This document shows positions 8,422 to 16,988 of a stretch of 40,979 nucleotides of DNA, one piece after another. Position numbers and translations under genes: made by a program. Each line of letters begins with the position of its first letter. Position 1 is the stretch's first letter. This DNA comes from Neochlamydia sp. AcF84. Lineage in GTDB: Bacteria > Chlamydiota > Chlamydiia > Chlamydiales > Parachlamydiaceae. The stretch lies in NCBI RefSeq assembly GCF_011087585.1, contig NZ_VJOT01000020.1:1-40979 (forward strand). Reading direction: 5' to 3'. The notes under the pieces are model-generated. The model was not told the origin of the DNA. It searched no databases and worked only from the letters and a program-made list of their open reading frames with translations.

Positions 8422-9312
8422 TTAAGAGGCCCCAAAAGCTTTAGCAATATCTCGCATGCTCTCAAAGTAATTTTCAGCATAAGGATTTAGATTAACTAGG
8501 CGAGCACCTAATTGGGCAGCGATCAATTTGGCCCCTTTACTACTGTATTGAACTTGCACGAAAATAGTTTTTATATGATGGCTTTGAGCCTCTTTAATCA
8601 ATCGAGTAAGTTGTTGAGGGGTAGGATCTTTCCCTTCAAACTCAATGGAGAGCTGTCGGCAATTATATTCGCGACAAAAATAAGCATAAGCTGGGTGAGA
8701 GACCATTAGCACAGGATTATGAGGCTTACTTAAAAGAGTATGAATCTCCTGATGGAGGTGATCGAGCTCTTGATGAAAGTGAGCTAAATTGTCTTGATAT
8801 AGCGAGGCATTCTCTGGATAGGTTTTGATTAAGGCTTTTGCAATAGTGCTAGCTTGAATTTTAGCTTGAATGGGGCTTAGCCAATAATGAAGATCATAGC
8901 TGTTTTCTTGAGAGTGACAGCAACGGTGAGGATGTTTGCTCTCATAAGAAATAAGATCAAGATTTTGCCTTAAATCGATCAATTGCATGCGTGGATTATA
9001 GCTTTTTAAGGCTGACTTAACTTTTGGCTCAAATCCTTCTCCTACGTAAAACCAAAGATCAGCTTTAGTAGCCTCTAGCATCTGTTTAGGCGTCGGCTCA
9101 TAAGTATGAGCGCTAGCGCCCGCAGGCACCATAACTCCTACTTGAAGAGTAGGCCCAGCAAGCTTTTCTACAAAAAATTTGTGAGGAGCTACACTCACTA
9201 GCACATAATGAGAGCGCGCTGAATTTTCACTAGAAAACATCGGATGGGATAGCGAAAAAAAAGAGAGGAAAATAGTGAAAAATATTAAATGTTTTTTAAA
9301 GCTTATCATCAT
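8422..9312 (-). CDS. Metal ABC transporter substrate-binding protein (ZnuA/TroA-like)
   Basis: This 296-residue exported protein captures zinc or manganese outside the inner membrane. An N-terminal signal peptide (basic MMISFKKH, then a hydrophobic stretch ending near SLSHP) is clear; there is no lipobox cysteine. Metal-ligand positions of the cluster A-1 family can be seen: histidine in GASAHTYEPTPKQM, histidine in DLHYWLSPI, histidine in LMVSHPAYAYFCREY, and a late acidic ligand in the LNPYAENYFE region. Between the first two lies a short histidine/cysteine patch (HPHRCCHSQE). This is where zinc-specific ZnuA proteins carry a His-rich loop, which mildly favours zinc. The gene is co-directional with the ATPase and permease genes downstream. 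Confidence 0.9.
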   Translation of the reverse strand: MMISFKKHLIFFTIFLSFFSLSHPMFSSENSARSHYVLVSVAPHKFFVEKLAGPTLQVGVMVPAGASAHTYEPTPKQMLEATKADLWFYVGEGFEPKVKSALKSYNPRMQLIDLRQNLDLISYESKHPHRCCHSQENSYDLHYWLSPIQAKIQASTIAKALIKTYPENASLYQDNLAHFHQELDHLHQEIHTLLSKPHNPVLMVSHPAYAYFCREYNCRQLSIEFEGKDPTPQQLTRLIKEAQSHHIKTIFVQVQYSSKGAKLIAAQLGARLVNLNPYAENYFESMRDIAKAFGAS

Positions 9313-9543
9313 AAATAATAGTTATAAGATAAATAATTTACCTCTACTATGCTGAGAATTAAGAATTAAAGCAAGTAATTAAAATATAAATAAAGATTTT
9401 AAAAAAAAGTTTATAAACGTTTTCTCATGTAGCAATGAATGCAATTTGCTAATGAAAAAAAACGAAAGATCAAACGATTAAAGTTTTTTATTCTTGCAAC
9501 TTATTTTAAAGATGGATTAATCTACTGCAGATTCCTTAATCTT

Positions 9544-9632
9544 GGAGAGGTGTCCGAGTGGCTTAAGGAGCACGCTTGGAAAGCGTGTGTACGCTTTTAA
9601 ACGTACCGTGGGTTCGAATCCCACCCTCTCCG
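9544..9632 (+). tRNA. tRNA-Ser(GGA)
   Basis: The acceptor stem GGAGAGG (9544-9550) pairs with CCTCTCC (9625-9631), with a G discriminator. The anticodon arm CACGC-TTGGAAA-GCGTG gives anticodon GGA for UCC/UCU codons. The long variable arm and GTTCGAATC T-arm fit serine class II tRNAs. CCA is not encoded. Confidence 0.95.
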
Positions 9633-10159
9633 TCCTATTTACCTGAGTAAATTTTTCTTTTTTACTTCAGCAAAAGGCAGATAAAGCTTTAAAGCGTTGC
9701 ATTTGGCGGGCTTTTCAGAAGAAGACATGAATTTTAGACTCCTCCATCTGCTTTGCTTTCTCTTTATATTTGGCTTAAGCTTTTTTCACACTTTGTCCTT
9801 CTTTCACCTTCAACGAAGGCGTGGTAAAATGCATTAATTTTTTGAGCTTATCCAACTTAAAATTTCATACGTTTTTAAGAATGCAAAACGCTATTCTAGA
9901 CAAACCCTTTTTCATCATATAAGAGCTATCCTAATAATCATAAGGCCTGCCCAATGCACTTGGACCTTGCCTCAAGAGAAATACAATCTTGCTTTAAGTT
10001 TAAATAGGGGAGGATTTGCTAATTCTAATAGACAAACCCAATAAAGCAACTTCTATGGGTATTCGCAGGATCTTTCTAGCTCCTTACCTAGGGTAAGGGA
10101 CTATGGTTTATAATAGGAAAACCTGGGAGAAAAATCGCCACTTTTTAAACCTTACTCCT
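9633..10159. other. Spacer with no convincing gene
   Basis: No reading frame here has a ribosome site and recognisable sequence. A short palindrome CCTTACC-TAG-GGTAAGG lies at 10082-10098. On the minus strand near 9780-9850 about two dozen codons (LKKLMHFTTPSLKVKEGQS) stay open, but stops flank them. Confidence 0.4.
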
Positions 10160-10675
10160 TTAGGTGCAAGAAGGCCTTTGATTTTCGCTTTTAATGCCAA
10201 TGTAAATATCGAGTATTGCATTCTGATGATTGCTTGCACGATCATCGTAAATTTCAAAATCAGCCAAATATTCTCTTTCCCCACCCAAATCCTGAGCGGA
10301 CATCGACCAAATTTCTTGCCACATATTAATGCATAGGGAAGGTAGGGTACCTGGATTGCTTGTAAATTTTACGTAATTTCGAGCAGGTATAACAAGGGCG
10401 GAAAATCCTTCAGCCATTTCAGCGAATTTGCTGACTTCTTCACCAATAAAATAAGTATAGTCTCCCTTAAGATCAGATTCATAATCGGTATAAACGCAAT
10501 AGGTTATACCTGGTTTTGCGCGATAAAGAATTTTTTCTAAGCATGCACCTTGGAAGTAGGTTTGGATTGTTGAGCTAATTTTAGCAGAGGATGGGTCCTT
10601 CTCCAATGAATTGTTAGTGCGGCTTGTAATGCCCACCAGTTTAATTTCTGGTAATTGTATTATCGTTTTGAGCAT
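10160..10675 (-). CDS. GyrI-like / AraC effector-binding-domain protein (stand-alone)
   Basis: This 171-residue protein matches the bacterial transcription-activator effector-binding fold (GyrI-like, related to integron Cass2) across its length. It begins LPEIKLVGITSRTNN, the usual first strand. Mid-protein it has ITYCVYTDYESDLKGDYTYF and IGEEVSKF. It ends with LADFEIYDDRA and ILDIYIGIK, the last strand. There is no DNA-binding domain, so this is the stand-alone type, which binds small molecules or, in GyrI, gyrase. The ligand is unknown. It has no clear operon partner. Confidence 0.75.
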   Translation of the reverse strand: MLKTIIQLPEIKLVGITSRTNNSLEKDPSSAKISSTIQTYFQGACLEKILYRAKPGITYCVYTDYESDLKGDYTYFIGEEVSKFAEMAEGFSALVIPARNYVKFTSNPGTLPSLCINMWQEIWSMSAQDLGGEREYLADFEIYDDRASNHQNAILDIYIGIKSENQRPSCT

Positions 10676-10985
10676 GAGCTAAATTCCTTTAAGATCACCA
10701 AAGTTTTAGTTAAGCCCTCTAGATTTTTGAGGCAGTAAATATTGAAATGCCTCTTTTCCTAGCTAAGCTAAAGGGGCCAATTTATTATTTTTCTCTTCAC
10801 ACTTTAGCTAGGAGATTTAAATGTAGAAAATATTATATAGAAACTCTCTCACGAAGAATAGGAAAAAGCTTCTCTACTCTTTTCTATTTTTTCAAAGCTT
10901 GTGAATCTTTTAGCTTAATCCCCTATAGCTAAGCTTTTATCCTAGGGAGGGATCCTTTATTTTTCTTTGGAAATTGACCTTAATT
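10676..10985. other. Short spacer, no supported gene
   Basis: A 61-codon frame on the plus strand (10747-10932) lies here, but it has no ribosome site and no recognisable motif. I consider the stretch noncoding. It should include the promoter of the GyrI-like gene. Confidence 0.4.
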
Positions 10986-11417
10986 TTAATGCAATTGGTT
11001 TAAAGCATGCATAACAGCTTCTCTTGTTGTATCTATTTGATGGTTAATCTGTGAGACACTATTATGGTTTGTAGCTAAGTTTTTCCAATGCACACTCCAT
11101 ATTTTAGCTAGCTGTTTAAGATTCTCTGGGACAGGGGAGGGGAGAAGGATAACAATGTCACTCATCATGGCAATATAATTCCATCCTTCAATAGCCTCTA
11201 TTTTTGAATGCGTTTCTTTATATAAAGTGGTGTTAACAACAGCTTGCAGTCCTCCTAAGTTTTTGAGCATTTCAAAGCCTGCTTGGCGGGTGTTTCTATT
11301 TTTTTCTGTTTGCTCTAATCGCCAGGTGTTTACAGCTAAAGCAATGACGGCCACTATTAAGCTAATGATAGCTACCGCGTTGTTATATAATTGATGACGA
11401 AAGGTGGGCGATTTCAT
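10986..11417 (-). CDS. Single-pass membrane protein of unknown function
   Basis: This 143-residue protein has one membrane segment near the N-terminus (about residues 13-29, AVAIISLIVAVIALAVNTW), followed by QTEKNRNTRQAGFEMLKNLG and a soluble, mostly helical domain. The arrangement 'NN-hydrophobic-NTWRxEQTExNRNxRQAGFE' resembles a small conserved family of unknown function seen in other bacteria. By charge, residues after the segment might face either side of the membrane. It lies downstream of the methyltransferase-like gene on the same strand with a 70-base gap, so the two may be co-transcribed. Confidence 0.6.
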   Translation of the reverse strand: MKSPTFRHQLYNNAVAIISLIVAVIALAVNTWRLEQTEKNRNTRQAGFEMLKNLGGLQAVVNTTLYKETHSKIEAIEGWNYIAMMSDIVILLPSPVPENLKQLAKIWSVHWKNLATNHNSVSQINHQIDTTREAVMHALNQLH

Positions 11418-11487
11418 TTCTATCCTCAGCTTATTTTTAGTTTTTCATGCTATTGAATAAGTACACTAAACGCTTGCCTTAATCAAG

Positions 11488-12474
11488 CTATTTATTTATT
11501 AAAAGAAAAACATAAGTAGGTTGATAAGAGGAGCTAATATTTCTTTTGTGGAAATGAAAACCACTTTGGAGGATTTTTTTACAGATTGCATAGAGGGGAA
11601 GATGATGCTCAACCGGAGCATGAATGCTGGCGAAAACTTCTTGAAACTTTTTATAATAATTATTTTCTTCTTCCGAGAGCAAATTTTCATGCGATTTTGC
11701 TCTTTGGGGAATGCTCAGAGTTTCTTTAAAAATTAGGGCTCCTCCTACTTTTAAAAGAGCCTTAAGCTCTGGCAGCTTATCTAAAGAGAGATTAGTATAA
11801 ATAATGTCAAATGTGCCCACATGACGTTCATACTTTTTTTGCAAGTTTATGTTTTGAAAAAGATTAGACTCACTAAAGCCACTAATGGTAATGTTTTTTT
11901 TCCCTTTGGATTTTAAAAGAGCCTCAATACTTAAATTTAGAAATTCTTTTTGCTCAGCTGCATACCCCAGGCCATATAATTGAACTTTCTCTGCAGGAAA
12001 TTGAGGGGCTAATCTATTAAAATTAATCATCAGGATAGGTAGCAAAGCTGTAGCTGTGAGGCCTCCTATTTTAATTTCTTGAAAGCCCGAAGAATTTAGC
12101 GTTTTTAAGAGATGAGCAATTGTCAATATAACTGCTTCGAAACCCATTTCTTTAATTGCTTCCTTAGAAAAAAAATTAATTTTCTCACTTTTGGCGTGCT
12201 CAGAAGAAAGTACAGAGGCTTTAAAGGATAAGCTAGAAGAAGAAAGGTTTTTTCTAGGAGACTTAAAGTCATGCCATTCTCCACGGGATGGTGTCCCTTT
12301 AATTTTATAAGAAGAGAGAGGATTGTCCAAATCTCCCCGTCTTTGCATAAGGCCGAGGATAACCTCTGGGGAAAATCTCTGTAAACTCTCCCTGGGAAAG
12401 CGTGCAGCTTTTTCTTGGCTAAGGGAAGAGGCACTGGAAGGAAATCTCTCTGAAGAAATCGTAAGGGAACTCAT
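11488..12474 (-). CDS. Methyltransferase-like protein with Ser-rich N-terminus
   Basis: This 328-residue protein is not firmly recognised. About the first 95 residues are rich in serine, arginine and proline (SSLTISSERFPSSASSLSQ and SSSSLSFKASVLSSE) and look disordered, a style seen in type III-secreted proteins. The remaining part has a Rossmann methyltransferase-like rhythm. IKIGGLTATALLPILM stands at the usual SAM-binding loop but lacks the GxGxG core. VQLYGLGYAAEQ follows at the acidic strand, then TFDIIYTNLSLDKLPEL and LLKVGGALIFKETLS, which match late methyltransferase strands well. So it may be a methyltransferase with an eroded cofactor site, or a structural relative. It is alone with the small membrane protein downstream. 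Confidence 0.45.
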   Translation of the reverse strand: MSSLTISSERFPSSASSLSQEKAARFPRESLQRFSPEVILGLMQRRGDLDNPLSSYKIKGTPSRGEWHDFKSPRKNLSSSSLSFKASVLSSEHAKSEKINFFSKEAIKEMGFEAVILTIAHLLKTLNSSGFQEIKIGGLTATALLPILMINFNRLAPQFPAEKVQLYGLGYAAEQKEFLNLSIEALLKSKGKKNITISGFSESNLFQNINLQKKYERHVGTFDIIYTNLSLDKLPELKALLKVGGALIFKETLSIPQRAKSHENLLSEEENNYYKKFQEVFASIHAPVEHHLPLYAICKKILQSGFHFHKRNISSSYQPTYVFLLINK

Positions 12475-12770
12475 TGCTAATCCTTAAAATAAAATGAATG
12501 ATTGTTAAAGAGCTCTTTAATAAATATTAAAGCTATCGGCTTGCTTTCTTATTCTTCAAGAAATTTAGTGGGAAGCGGACTTTCCTGGTGCACTCTCTTA
12601 AAAAGCATTAAGATTAACTGCTTGCAAATAGATACACATTTTTCTTTTTTCTCTCCAGCAATATAAGCTTGGCTATCTAACTAAAATAGGGATTGCCAGT
12701 TTATATCCTTCTAAGAGAGCTTTTAATGGCATAAAAAATTTAAGAAAACTGTGCAGATTCTTTATTCCTA

Positions 12771-12798
12771 TTGACAAAATCTTGGCAACGTATATATT
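12771..12798 (+). promoter_or_regulatory. Predicted housekeeping promoter for the riboswitch-nrdBA transcript
   Basis: A perfect -35 box TTGACA (12771-12776) is followed after 16 bases by TATATT (12793-12798). Transcription would start near 12805, about 25 bases before the riboswitch begins, so the aptamer is in the leader RNA. Confidence 0.65.
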
Positions 12799-12828
12799 TA
12801 CTGGCACAATGAGAAATACATTGGATTT

Positions 12829-12993
12829 AAGATAAGTGCTTTTAGTTAAGGCTAGAAGAGAATAGGGAAACAGGTGTAAATCCTGTGCGGTAACGCCGCT
12901 GTAATGAGTGACGAAAGCTAAAATGCCACTGCTTTTATTAGTGGGAAGGCTGGCAAGTAGGATGATCTCAGAGTCAGAAGACCTGCTTATCTT
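12829..12993 (+). promoter_or_regulatory. Cobalamin (adenosylcobalamin-type) riboswitch upstream of nrdBA
   Basis: The conserved core of cobalamin riboswitches is read directly. In order it has ATAGGGAA, then CAGGTGTAAATCCTGTGCGG with TAACGCCGCTGTAA, then GCCACTG with GTGGGAAGGC, and the B12-box GTCAGAAGACCTGC near 12973-12986. The closing helix P1 pairs AAGATAAG (12829-12836) exactly with CTTATCTT (12986-12993). The aptamer binds a cobalamin in the leader RNA and normally lowers expression when cobalamin is plentiful. The start codon of nrdB is 193 bases further on. In that leader I see a hairpin CTGTCT-CGTTAA-AGACAG (13025-13042) and a weak AAAGAG/CTCTTT stem before Ts (13055-13079); either could be part of the switch. 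Whether it acts on transcription or translation is unclear. Confidence 0.92.
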
Positions 12994-13186
12994 TGCTCAT
13001 CGCATCTTTTTTATAAAAGGTGAACTGTCTCGTTAAAGACAGGATGGGGAAAATAAAGAGTAATATTCTTTCTCTTTTTGGCCAATCTGCTCGGTCTATT
13101 TTCTCCCTTTCTTTAATTATTAAATCATGGGCTTATCATTCTAGATAGGATGGTAGACCTTAAGCTTATTTTTTTGGGAGTTTCCT

Positions 13187-14161
13187 ATGCAGGCCTTGCA
13201 TGAACCAATTTTATTAGAAAACAAAGAACGCTTTGTTTTATTTCCTATCAATCACCAAGATATTTGGCAGATGTATAAAAAAGCTGAAGCTAGCTTTTGG
13301 ACTGCTGAAGAGATCGATCTGTCTACAGATGTACAGCACTGGGAGAAAAAACTTAATGAAAATGAAAGGCACTTTATCAAGCATATACTAGCTTTTTTTG
13401 CTGCTAGTGATGGAATTGTAAATGAAAACCTGGCCGTGAATTTTCTTAATGAAGTTCAATATCCTGAAGCAAGATGTTTTTATGGATTTCAAATCATGAT
13501 CGAAAATATCCATTCTGAAACTTATTCTTTATTAATTGAAACCTATATTAAGGATTCGCAAGAGAAAAGCATGCTTTTTCATGCCTTAGATACCCTTCCT
13601 TGCGTAGCTAAAAAAGGAGAATGGGCCTTAAGGTGGATTTCTAAAGGGGGATTTGCTGAACGTTTAGTAGCTTTTGCTGCCGTCGAAGGTATCTTCTTTT
13701 CAGGAAGCTTTTGCTCAATTTTTTGGCTTAAAAAACGGGGTCTCATGCCAGGCTTAAGTTTTGCCAACGAATTAATTTCTAGAGACGAAGGCTTGCATTG
13801 CGATTTTGCTTGTTTAATCTATTCGCAACTTGCTCATAAACTATCCGAAGAACTTGTTAAAGAGATTATTGGAGATGCAGTTAAGATTGAAAAGGAATTT
13901 GTCATGGAGGCGTTACCTGTCAAATTGATTGGCATGAACGGAGATTTGATGTGCCAATATATCGAATTTGTAGCCGATCGATTATTAAATGCGCTGGGGT
14001 ATTCTAAATTATATCACGTGAATAATCCTTTTGATTTCATGGAACTTATATCTCTGCAGGGTAAAACTAATTTCTTTGAAAAAAGGGTTTCTGAATATCA
14101 GAAACCAGGTGTGATGTCGACTCAAAGAAATCATGAGTTTACTCTAAATGAAGAATTTTAA
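13187..14161 (+). CDS. nrdB: Ribonucleotide reductase small subunit (class Ia, eukaryote-like)
   Basis: This 324-residue R2 protein builds the di-metal/tyrosyl-radical cofactor that starts reduction of ribonucleotides to deoxyribonucleotides by NrdA. Metal ligands and radical site can be placed. D75 is in [13 protein letters not shown]106 and H109 are in [12 protein letters not shown] with radical tyrosine Y113, and further ligands are in [10 protein letters not shown] and RDEGLHCDF. The tyrosine is kept, unlike the phenylalanine of class Ic R2 known from Chlamydia trachomatis. Long stretches ([37 protein letters not shown]) read like eukaryotic R2 rather than E. coli NrdB. The C-terminus FTLNEEF is the tail that docks on NrdA. 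A GGGAG ribosome site precedes the ATG. nrdA follows after 10 bases, so the pair is an operon downstream of the cobalamin riboswitch. Confidence 0.96.
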   Translation: MQALHEPILLENKERFVLFPINHQDIWQMYKKAEASFWTAEEIDLSTDVQHWEKKLNENERHFIKHILAFFAASDGIVNENLAVNFLNEVQYPEARCFYGFQIMIENIHSETYSLLIETYIKDSQEKSMLFHALDTLPCVAKKGEWALRWISKGGFAERLVAFAAVEGIFFSGSFCSIFWLKKRGLMPGLSFANELISRDEGLHCDFACLIYSQLAHKLSEELVKEIIGDAVKIEKEFVMEALPVKLIGMNGDLMCQYIEFVADRLLNALGYSKLYHVNNPFDFMELISLQGKTNFFEKRVSEYQKPGVMSTQRNHEFTLNEEF

Positions 14162-14171
14162 AGGGGGGGGT

Positions 14172-16490
14172 ATGTTTGTAATTAAGCGCGATGGAAGAAA
14201 AGAGGCTATGAAGTTTGACAAAATTACAGCTCGGCTTCAAAAGTTATGCTATGCCCTAGATGCTAAGCATATTAATCCTGTGCTGGTAGCTAGACGTGTC
14301 ATCGAAGGCGTTTTTGATGGTGTAACTACCAGTGAACTAGATAATCTAGCTGCTGAAGTGGCGGCAACGTTAACGGCTAACCACCCTGATTATGCGATTT
14401 TAGCGGCTAGAATCTCGATTTCTAATTTGCATAAAAATACCAGCAAATCGTTTTCTGAGACTATTAAAGCCCTCTATTTGTATGTAGATCCCAAAAGCGG
14501 TAAACATGCCCCTCTCATTGCCGAAGATGTCTATGAGATTATCCAACAGCATGCACAGCTCTTAGACTCTACTCTCATCTATGATCGAGATTTTTTGTAC
14601 GATTACTTTGGATTTAAAACTTTAGAAAAAGCTTATTTACTAAAAATGCAAGGTAAAGTAGTGGAAAGACCTCAGCATATGTTAATGCGGGTAGCAATAG
14701 GCATTCATAAAGGAGATATTGAGGCTGCTATGGAAACCTATCATCTGATGAGCGATCGATGGTTCACTCAGGCAACCCCAACCCTTTTCAATGCTGGTAC
14801 ACCAGCTCCCCAGCTCTCTTCTTGTTTTCTACTACAAATGAAAGAAGATAGTATTGACGGGATTTTCGATACCCTTAAACAGTGTGCTAAAATCTCTCGA
14901 GCTGCAGGAGGCATAGGCTTAAGTATCCATGGTATACGAGCGACAGGCTCTTACATCCGTGGAACAGGGGGTATCTCCAATGGTGTCATTCCGATGCTTA
15001 AAGTGTTTAATGATGCTGCTCGCTATGTAGATCAAGGAGGAGGAAAGCGTAAAGGCTCTTTTGCCGTTTATCTAGAACCTTGGCACGCTGATATTTTTGA
15101 ATTCTTAGATTTAAGGAAAAATCAAGGGAAGGAAGAAATGCGGGCGCGGGATCTCTTTACAGCGCTTTGGATTCCCGACCTTTTTATGCAGCGCGTGGAG
15201 GCTAACCAAGCTTGGTCTTTGTTTTGTCCTAATGAAGCAGCAGGTTTAGATGCCTGCTGGGGAGAGGAGTTTGAAAAACTTTATAGAAAGTATGAAAAAG
15301 AAGGGCGTGCCCGTAGAGTAATTAAAGCTCAAGAGCTCTGGTTTAAAATTCTGGAGGCACAAATTGAGACAGGCAGTCCTTACATGGTTTATAAGGATGC
15401 GTGTAATAGAAAATCGAATCAGCAACATCTAGGGACTATTCAATCGAGTAACCTATGTACCGAAATTGTAGAGTACACAGCTCCAGACGAGGTAGCCGTG
15501 TGTAATCTGGCTTCTTTAGCTTTGCCACGTTTCATCAAAGACGGACAGTTTGATTACCCTAAGCTATTTGAAGTTACCCAAGTGGTCACGCGGAATCTAA
15601 ACAAAATTATTGATGTCAACTATTATCCTGTAGCGGAAGCTGAGTATTCTAACCTCCGTCACCGCCCCATTGGTATTGGGGTACAGGGCTTGGCAGATGT
15701 GTTTTTAATATTAAAAATACCTTTTGAGTCTCAGGAGGCTAAGCAATTAAATCGCGAGATTTTTGAGACCATCTATTTTGCTGCCTTAACAGCCTCAAAA
15801 GACCTGGCTAAAATTCATGGGGCTTATTCAACTTATGAAGGCTCTCCTATGTCTAAAGGAATCTTTCAATATGATATGTGGAATGTGGTTCCAGGAAAAC
15901 GTTGGGATTGGCCCTCTCTTAAAGCTGAAGTGGCATTATATGGAGTAAGAAATTCACTTTTAGTAGCCCCTATGCCCACAGCTTCTACTTCGCAGATCCT
16001 TGGGAATAATGAATGCTTTGAACCCTATACTTCCAATTTGTATACACGCCGTGTGCTATCGGGAGAATTTATCGTGGTGAACAAACATCTATTAAAAGAT
16101 TTGATCCATCTAGGTTTATGGAGTGAAGAGCTTAAAAATCAGCTGATCGCTGCTAATGGTTCTGTACAAGGTATTAAAGAAATTCCTGAAAATATTAAGG
16201 AGCTTTATAAGACAGCTTGGGAGATCAAGCAAAAAACATTAGTAGAAATGGCGGCAGAGCGTGGACCCTTTATTTGCCAATCTCAGTCGCTAAACTTATT
16301 TGTACAAAATCCTACCTTTGCCAAACTGACCTCTATGCATTTTTATGGATGGAAATGTGGTTTAAAGACAGGCATGTACTATTTAAGAACTCAAGCGGCT
16401 GTGGATGCAATTAAATTTACTTTAGAAGCCAAGCCTTTTGCGGCTTGTAGTGTAAATAACAAAGAAGAATGTCTATCTTGCAGTGCTTAA
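14172..16490 (+). CDS. nrdA: Ribonucleotide reductase large subunit (class Ia, eukaryote-like)
   Basis: This 772-residue R1 protein carries the catalytic and allosteric sites. An N-terminal ATP-cone (residues 1-90, [18 protein letters not shown]) senses ATP/dATP. Active-site residues are C218 (PQLSSCFLL), N427, C429 and E431 ([11 protein letters not shown]), and C444 ([10 protein letters not shown]). The radical path ends in GMYYLRT, and the redox pair is ECLSC at the C-terminus. These numbers equal those I recall for human RRM1, so the two proteins run without net insertion or deletion for over 440 residues. This is unusual for a bacterial NrdA. I chose the ATG at 14172 because AAGGGGGGGG stands directly before it and it gives the standard start. 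An ATG at 14148 in the same frame overlaps nrdB and would add eight residues. The gene is regulated with nrdB by the cobalamin riboswitch. Confidence 0.96.
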   Translation: MFVIKRDGRKEAMKFDKITARLQKLCYALDAKHINPVLVARRVIEGVFDGVTTSELDNLAAEVAATLTANHPDYAILAARISISNLHKNTSKSFSETIKALYLYVDPKSGKHAPLIAEDVYEIIQQHAQLLDSTLIYDRDFLYDYFGFKTLEKAYLLKMQGKVVERPQHMLMRVAIGIHKGDIEAAMETYHLMSDRWFTQATPTLFNAGTPAPQLSSCFLLQMKEDSIDGIFDTLKQCAKISRAAGGIGLSIHGIRATGSYIRGTGGISNGVIPMLKVFNDAARYVDQGGGKRKGSFAVYLEPWHADIFEFLDLRKNQGKEEMRARDLFTALWIPDLFMQRVEANQAWSLFCPNEAAGLDACWGEEFEKLYRKYEKEGRARRVIKAQELWFKILEAQIETGSPYMVYKDACNRKSNQQHLGTIQSSNLCTEIVEYTAPDEVAVCNLASLALPRFIKDGQFDYPKLFEVTQVVTRNLNKIIDVNYYPVAEAEYSNLRHRPIGIGVQGLADVFLILKIPFESQEAKQLNREIFETIYFAALTASKDLAKIHGAYSTYEGSPMSKGIFQYDMWNVVPGKRWDWPSLKAEVALYGVRNSLLVAPMPTASTSQILGNNECFEPYTSNLYTRRVLSGEFIVVNKHLLKDLIHLGLWSEELKNQLIAANGSVQGIKEIPENIKELYKTAWEIKQKTLVEMAAERGPFICQSQSLNLFVQNPTFAKLTSMHFYGWKCGLKTGMYYLRTQAAVDAIKFTLEAKPFAACSVNNKEECLSCSA

Positions 16491-16649
16491 GTTAAATAAG
16501 GATTAAGATGCTTAAATAAGGCTCGCTTGATGTTGAAAAGAAGGGCTAAAGAATCTTATATTGGCATTTCTTTTTTGTGAAATTTAAAAAAGCGGAGTTT
16601 CCTGACAATCCTCTAAGAATTTTAGCTTTGATCTTGCGGATTTTTTTCT

Positions 16650-16683
16650 CTTGGAAATAGCTAGCTTTTAAGCTATTTCCAAG
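16650..16683. terminator. Strong stem-loop downstream of nrdA
   Basis: CTTGGAAATAGCT (16650-16662) pairs perfectly with AGCTATTTCCAAG (16671-16683) around an 8-base loop. A T7 run precedes it instead of following it, so it is not a classical Rho-independent terminator. It could act as an mRNA 3' end protector or a weak terminator. Confidence 0.4.
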
Positions 16684-16928
16684 GAAAAACTTATAAAAAT
16701 TAAGAAAAAATTCTGACGACTATCAAAATTTTAAGTTACAAGCTTTTGCATGAAACTAGGTATCCTTTTAAAAAAAGGCAAAAAGTTTAAAAATTATGCC
16801 AGATATTTTAACTATGCAATGAGTTTGTAAGTTAAACAAACGCAGGGCCATATAGAGCTGACTGCTCATCTCTTTTGCTCGCTTATTTCCCAAGCGGAAA
16901 AAGTGTTGCTCCTTAAAGGCTTTTTTAC

Positions 16929-16955
16929 TTGACAGGTCACCTTTTCACTTAATAG
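16929..16955 (+). promoter_or_regulatory. Possible promoter of the proA-like gene
   Basis: TTGACA (16929-16934) is followed by TAATAG (16950-16955) with a 15-base spacer. That spacing is shorter than ideal. It lies about 34 bases upstream of the start codon. Confidence 0.4.
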
Positions 16956-16988
16956 CATGCAAATTTATGCTTAAGGAGAAGAGAACTT

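Larger units (their letters stand above)
16491..16988. other. Spacer between nrdA and the proA-like gene
   Basis: No gene is seen. It holds a 13-base perfect stem-loop (16650-16683) and a likely promoter for the next gene (16929-16955). A purine-rich AAGGAG ribosome site for that gene lies at 16972-16977. Confidence 0.5.

Noticed and set aside
10747-10932. 61-codon plus-strand frame
   Set aside because: No ribosome site, no motif, and it lies in a spacer between minus-strand genes.
12786-12802. AT-rich palindrome-like sequence as an NrdR box before nrdB
   Set aside because: The centre fits ATATAT but the outer ACAC/GTGT parts do not, and it overlaps the -10 region. No second box at the usual spacing was found.
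14148-14171. Upstream ATG as nrdA start
   Set aside because: It overlaps nrdB and has no ribosome site, whereas 14172 has a strong purine run and gives the standard N-terminus.
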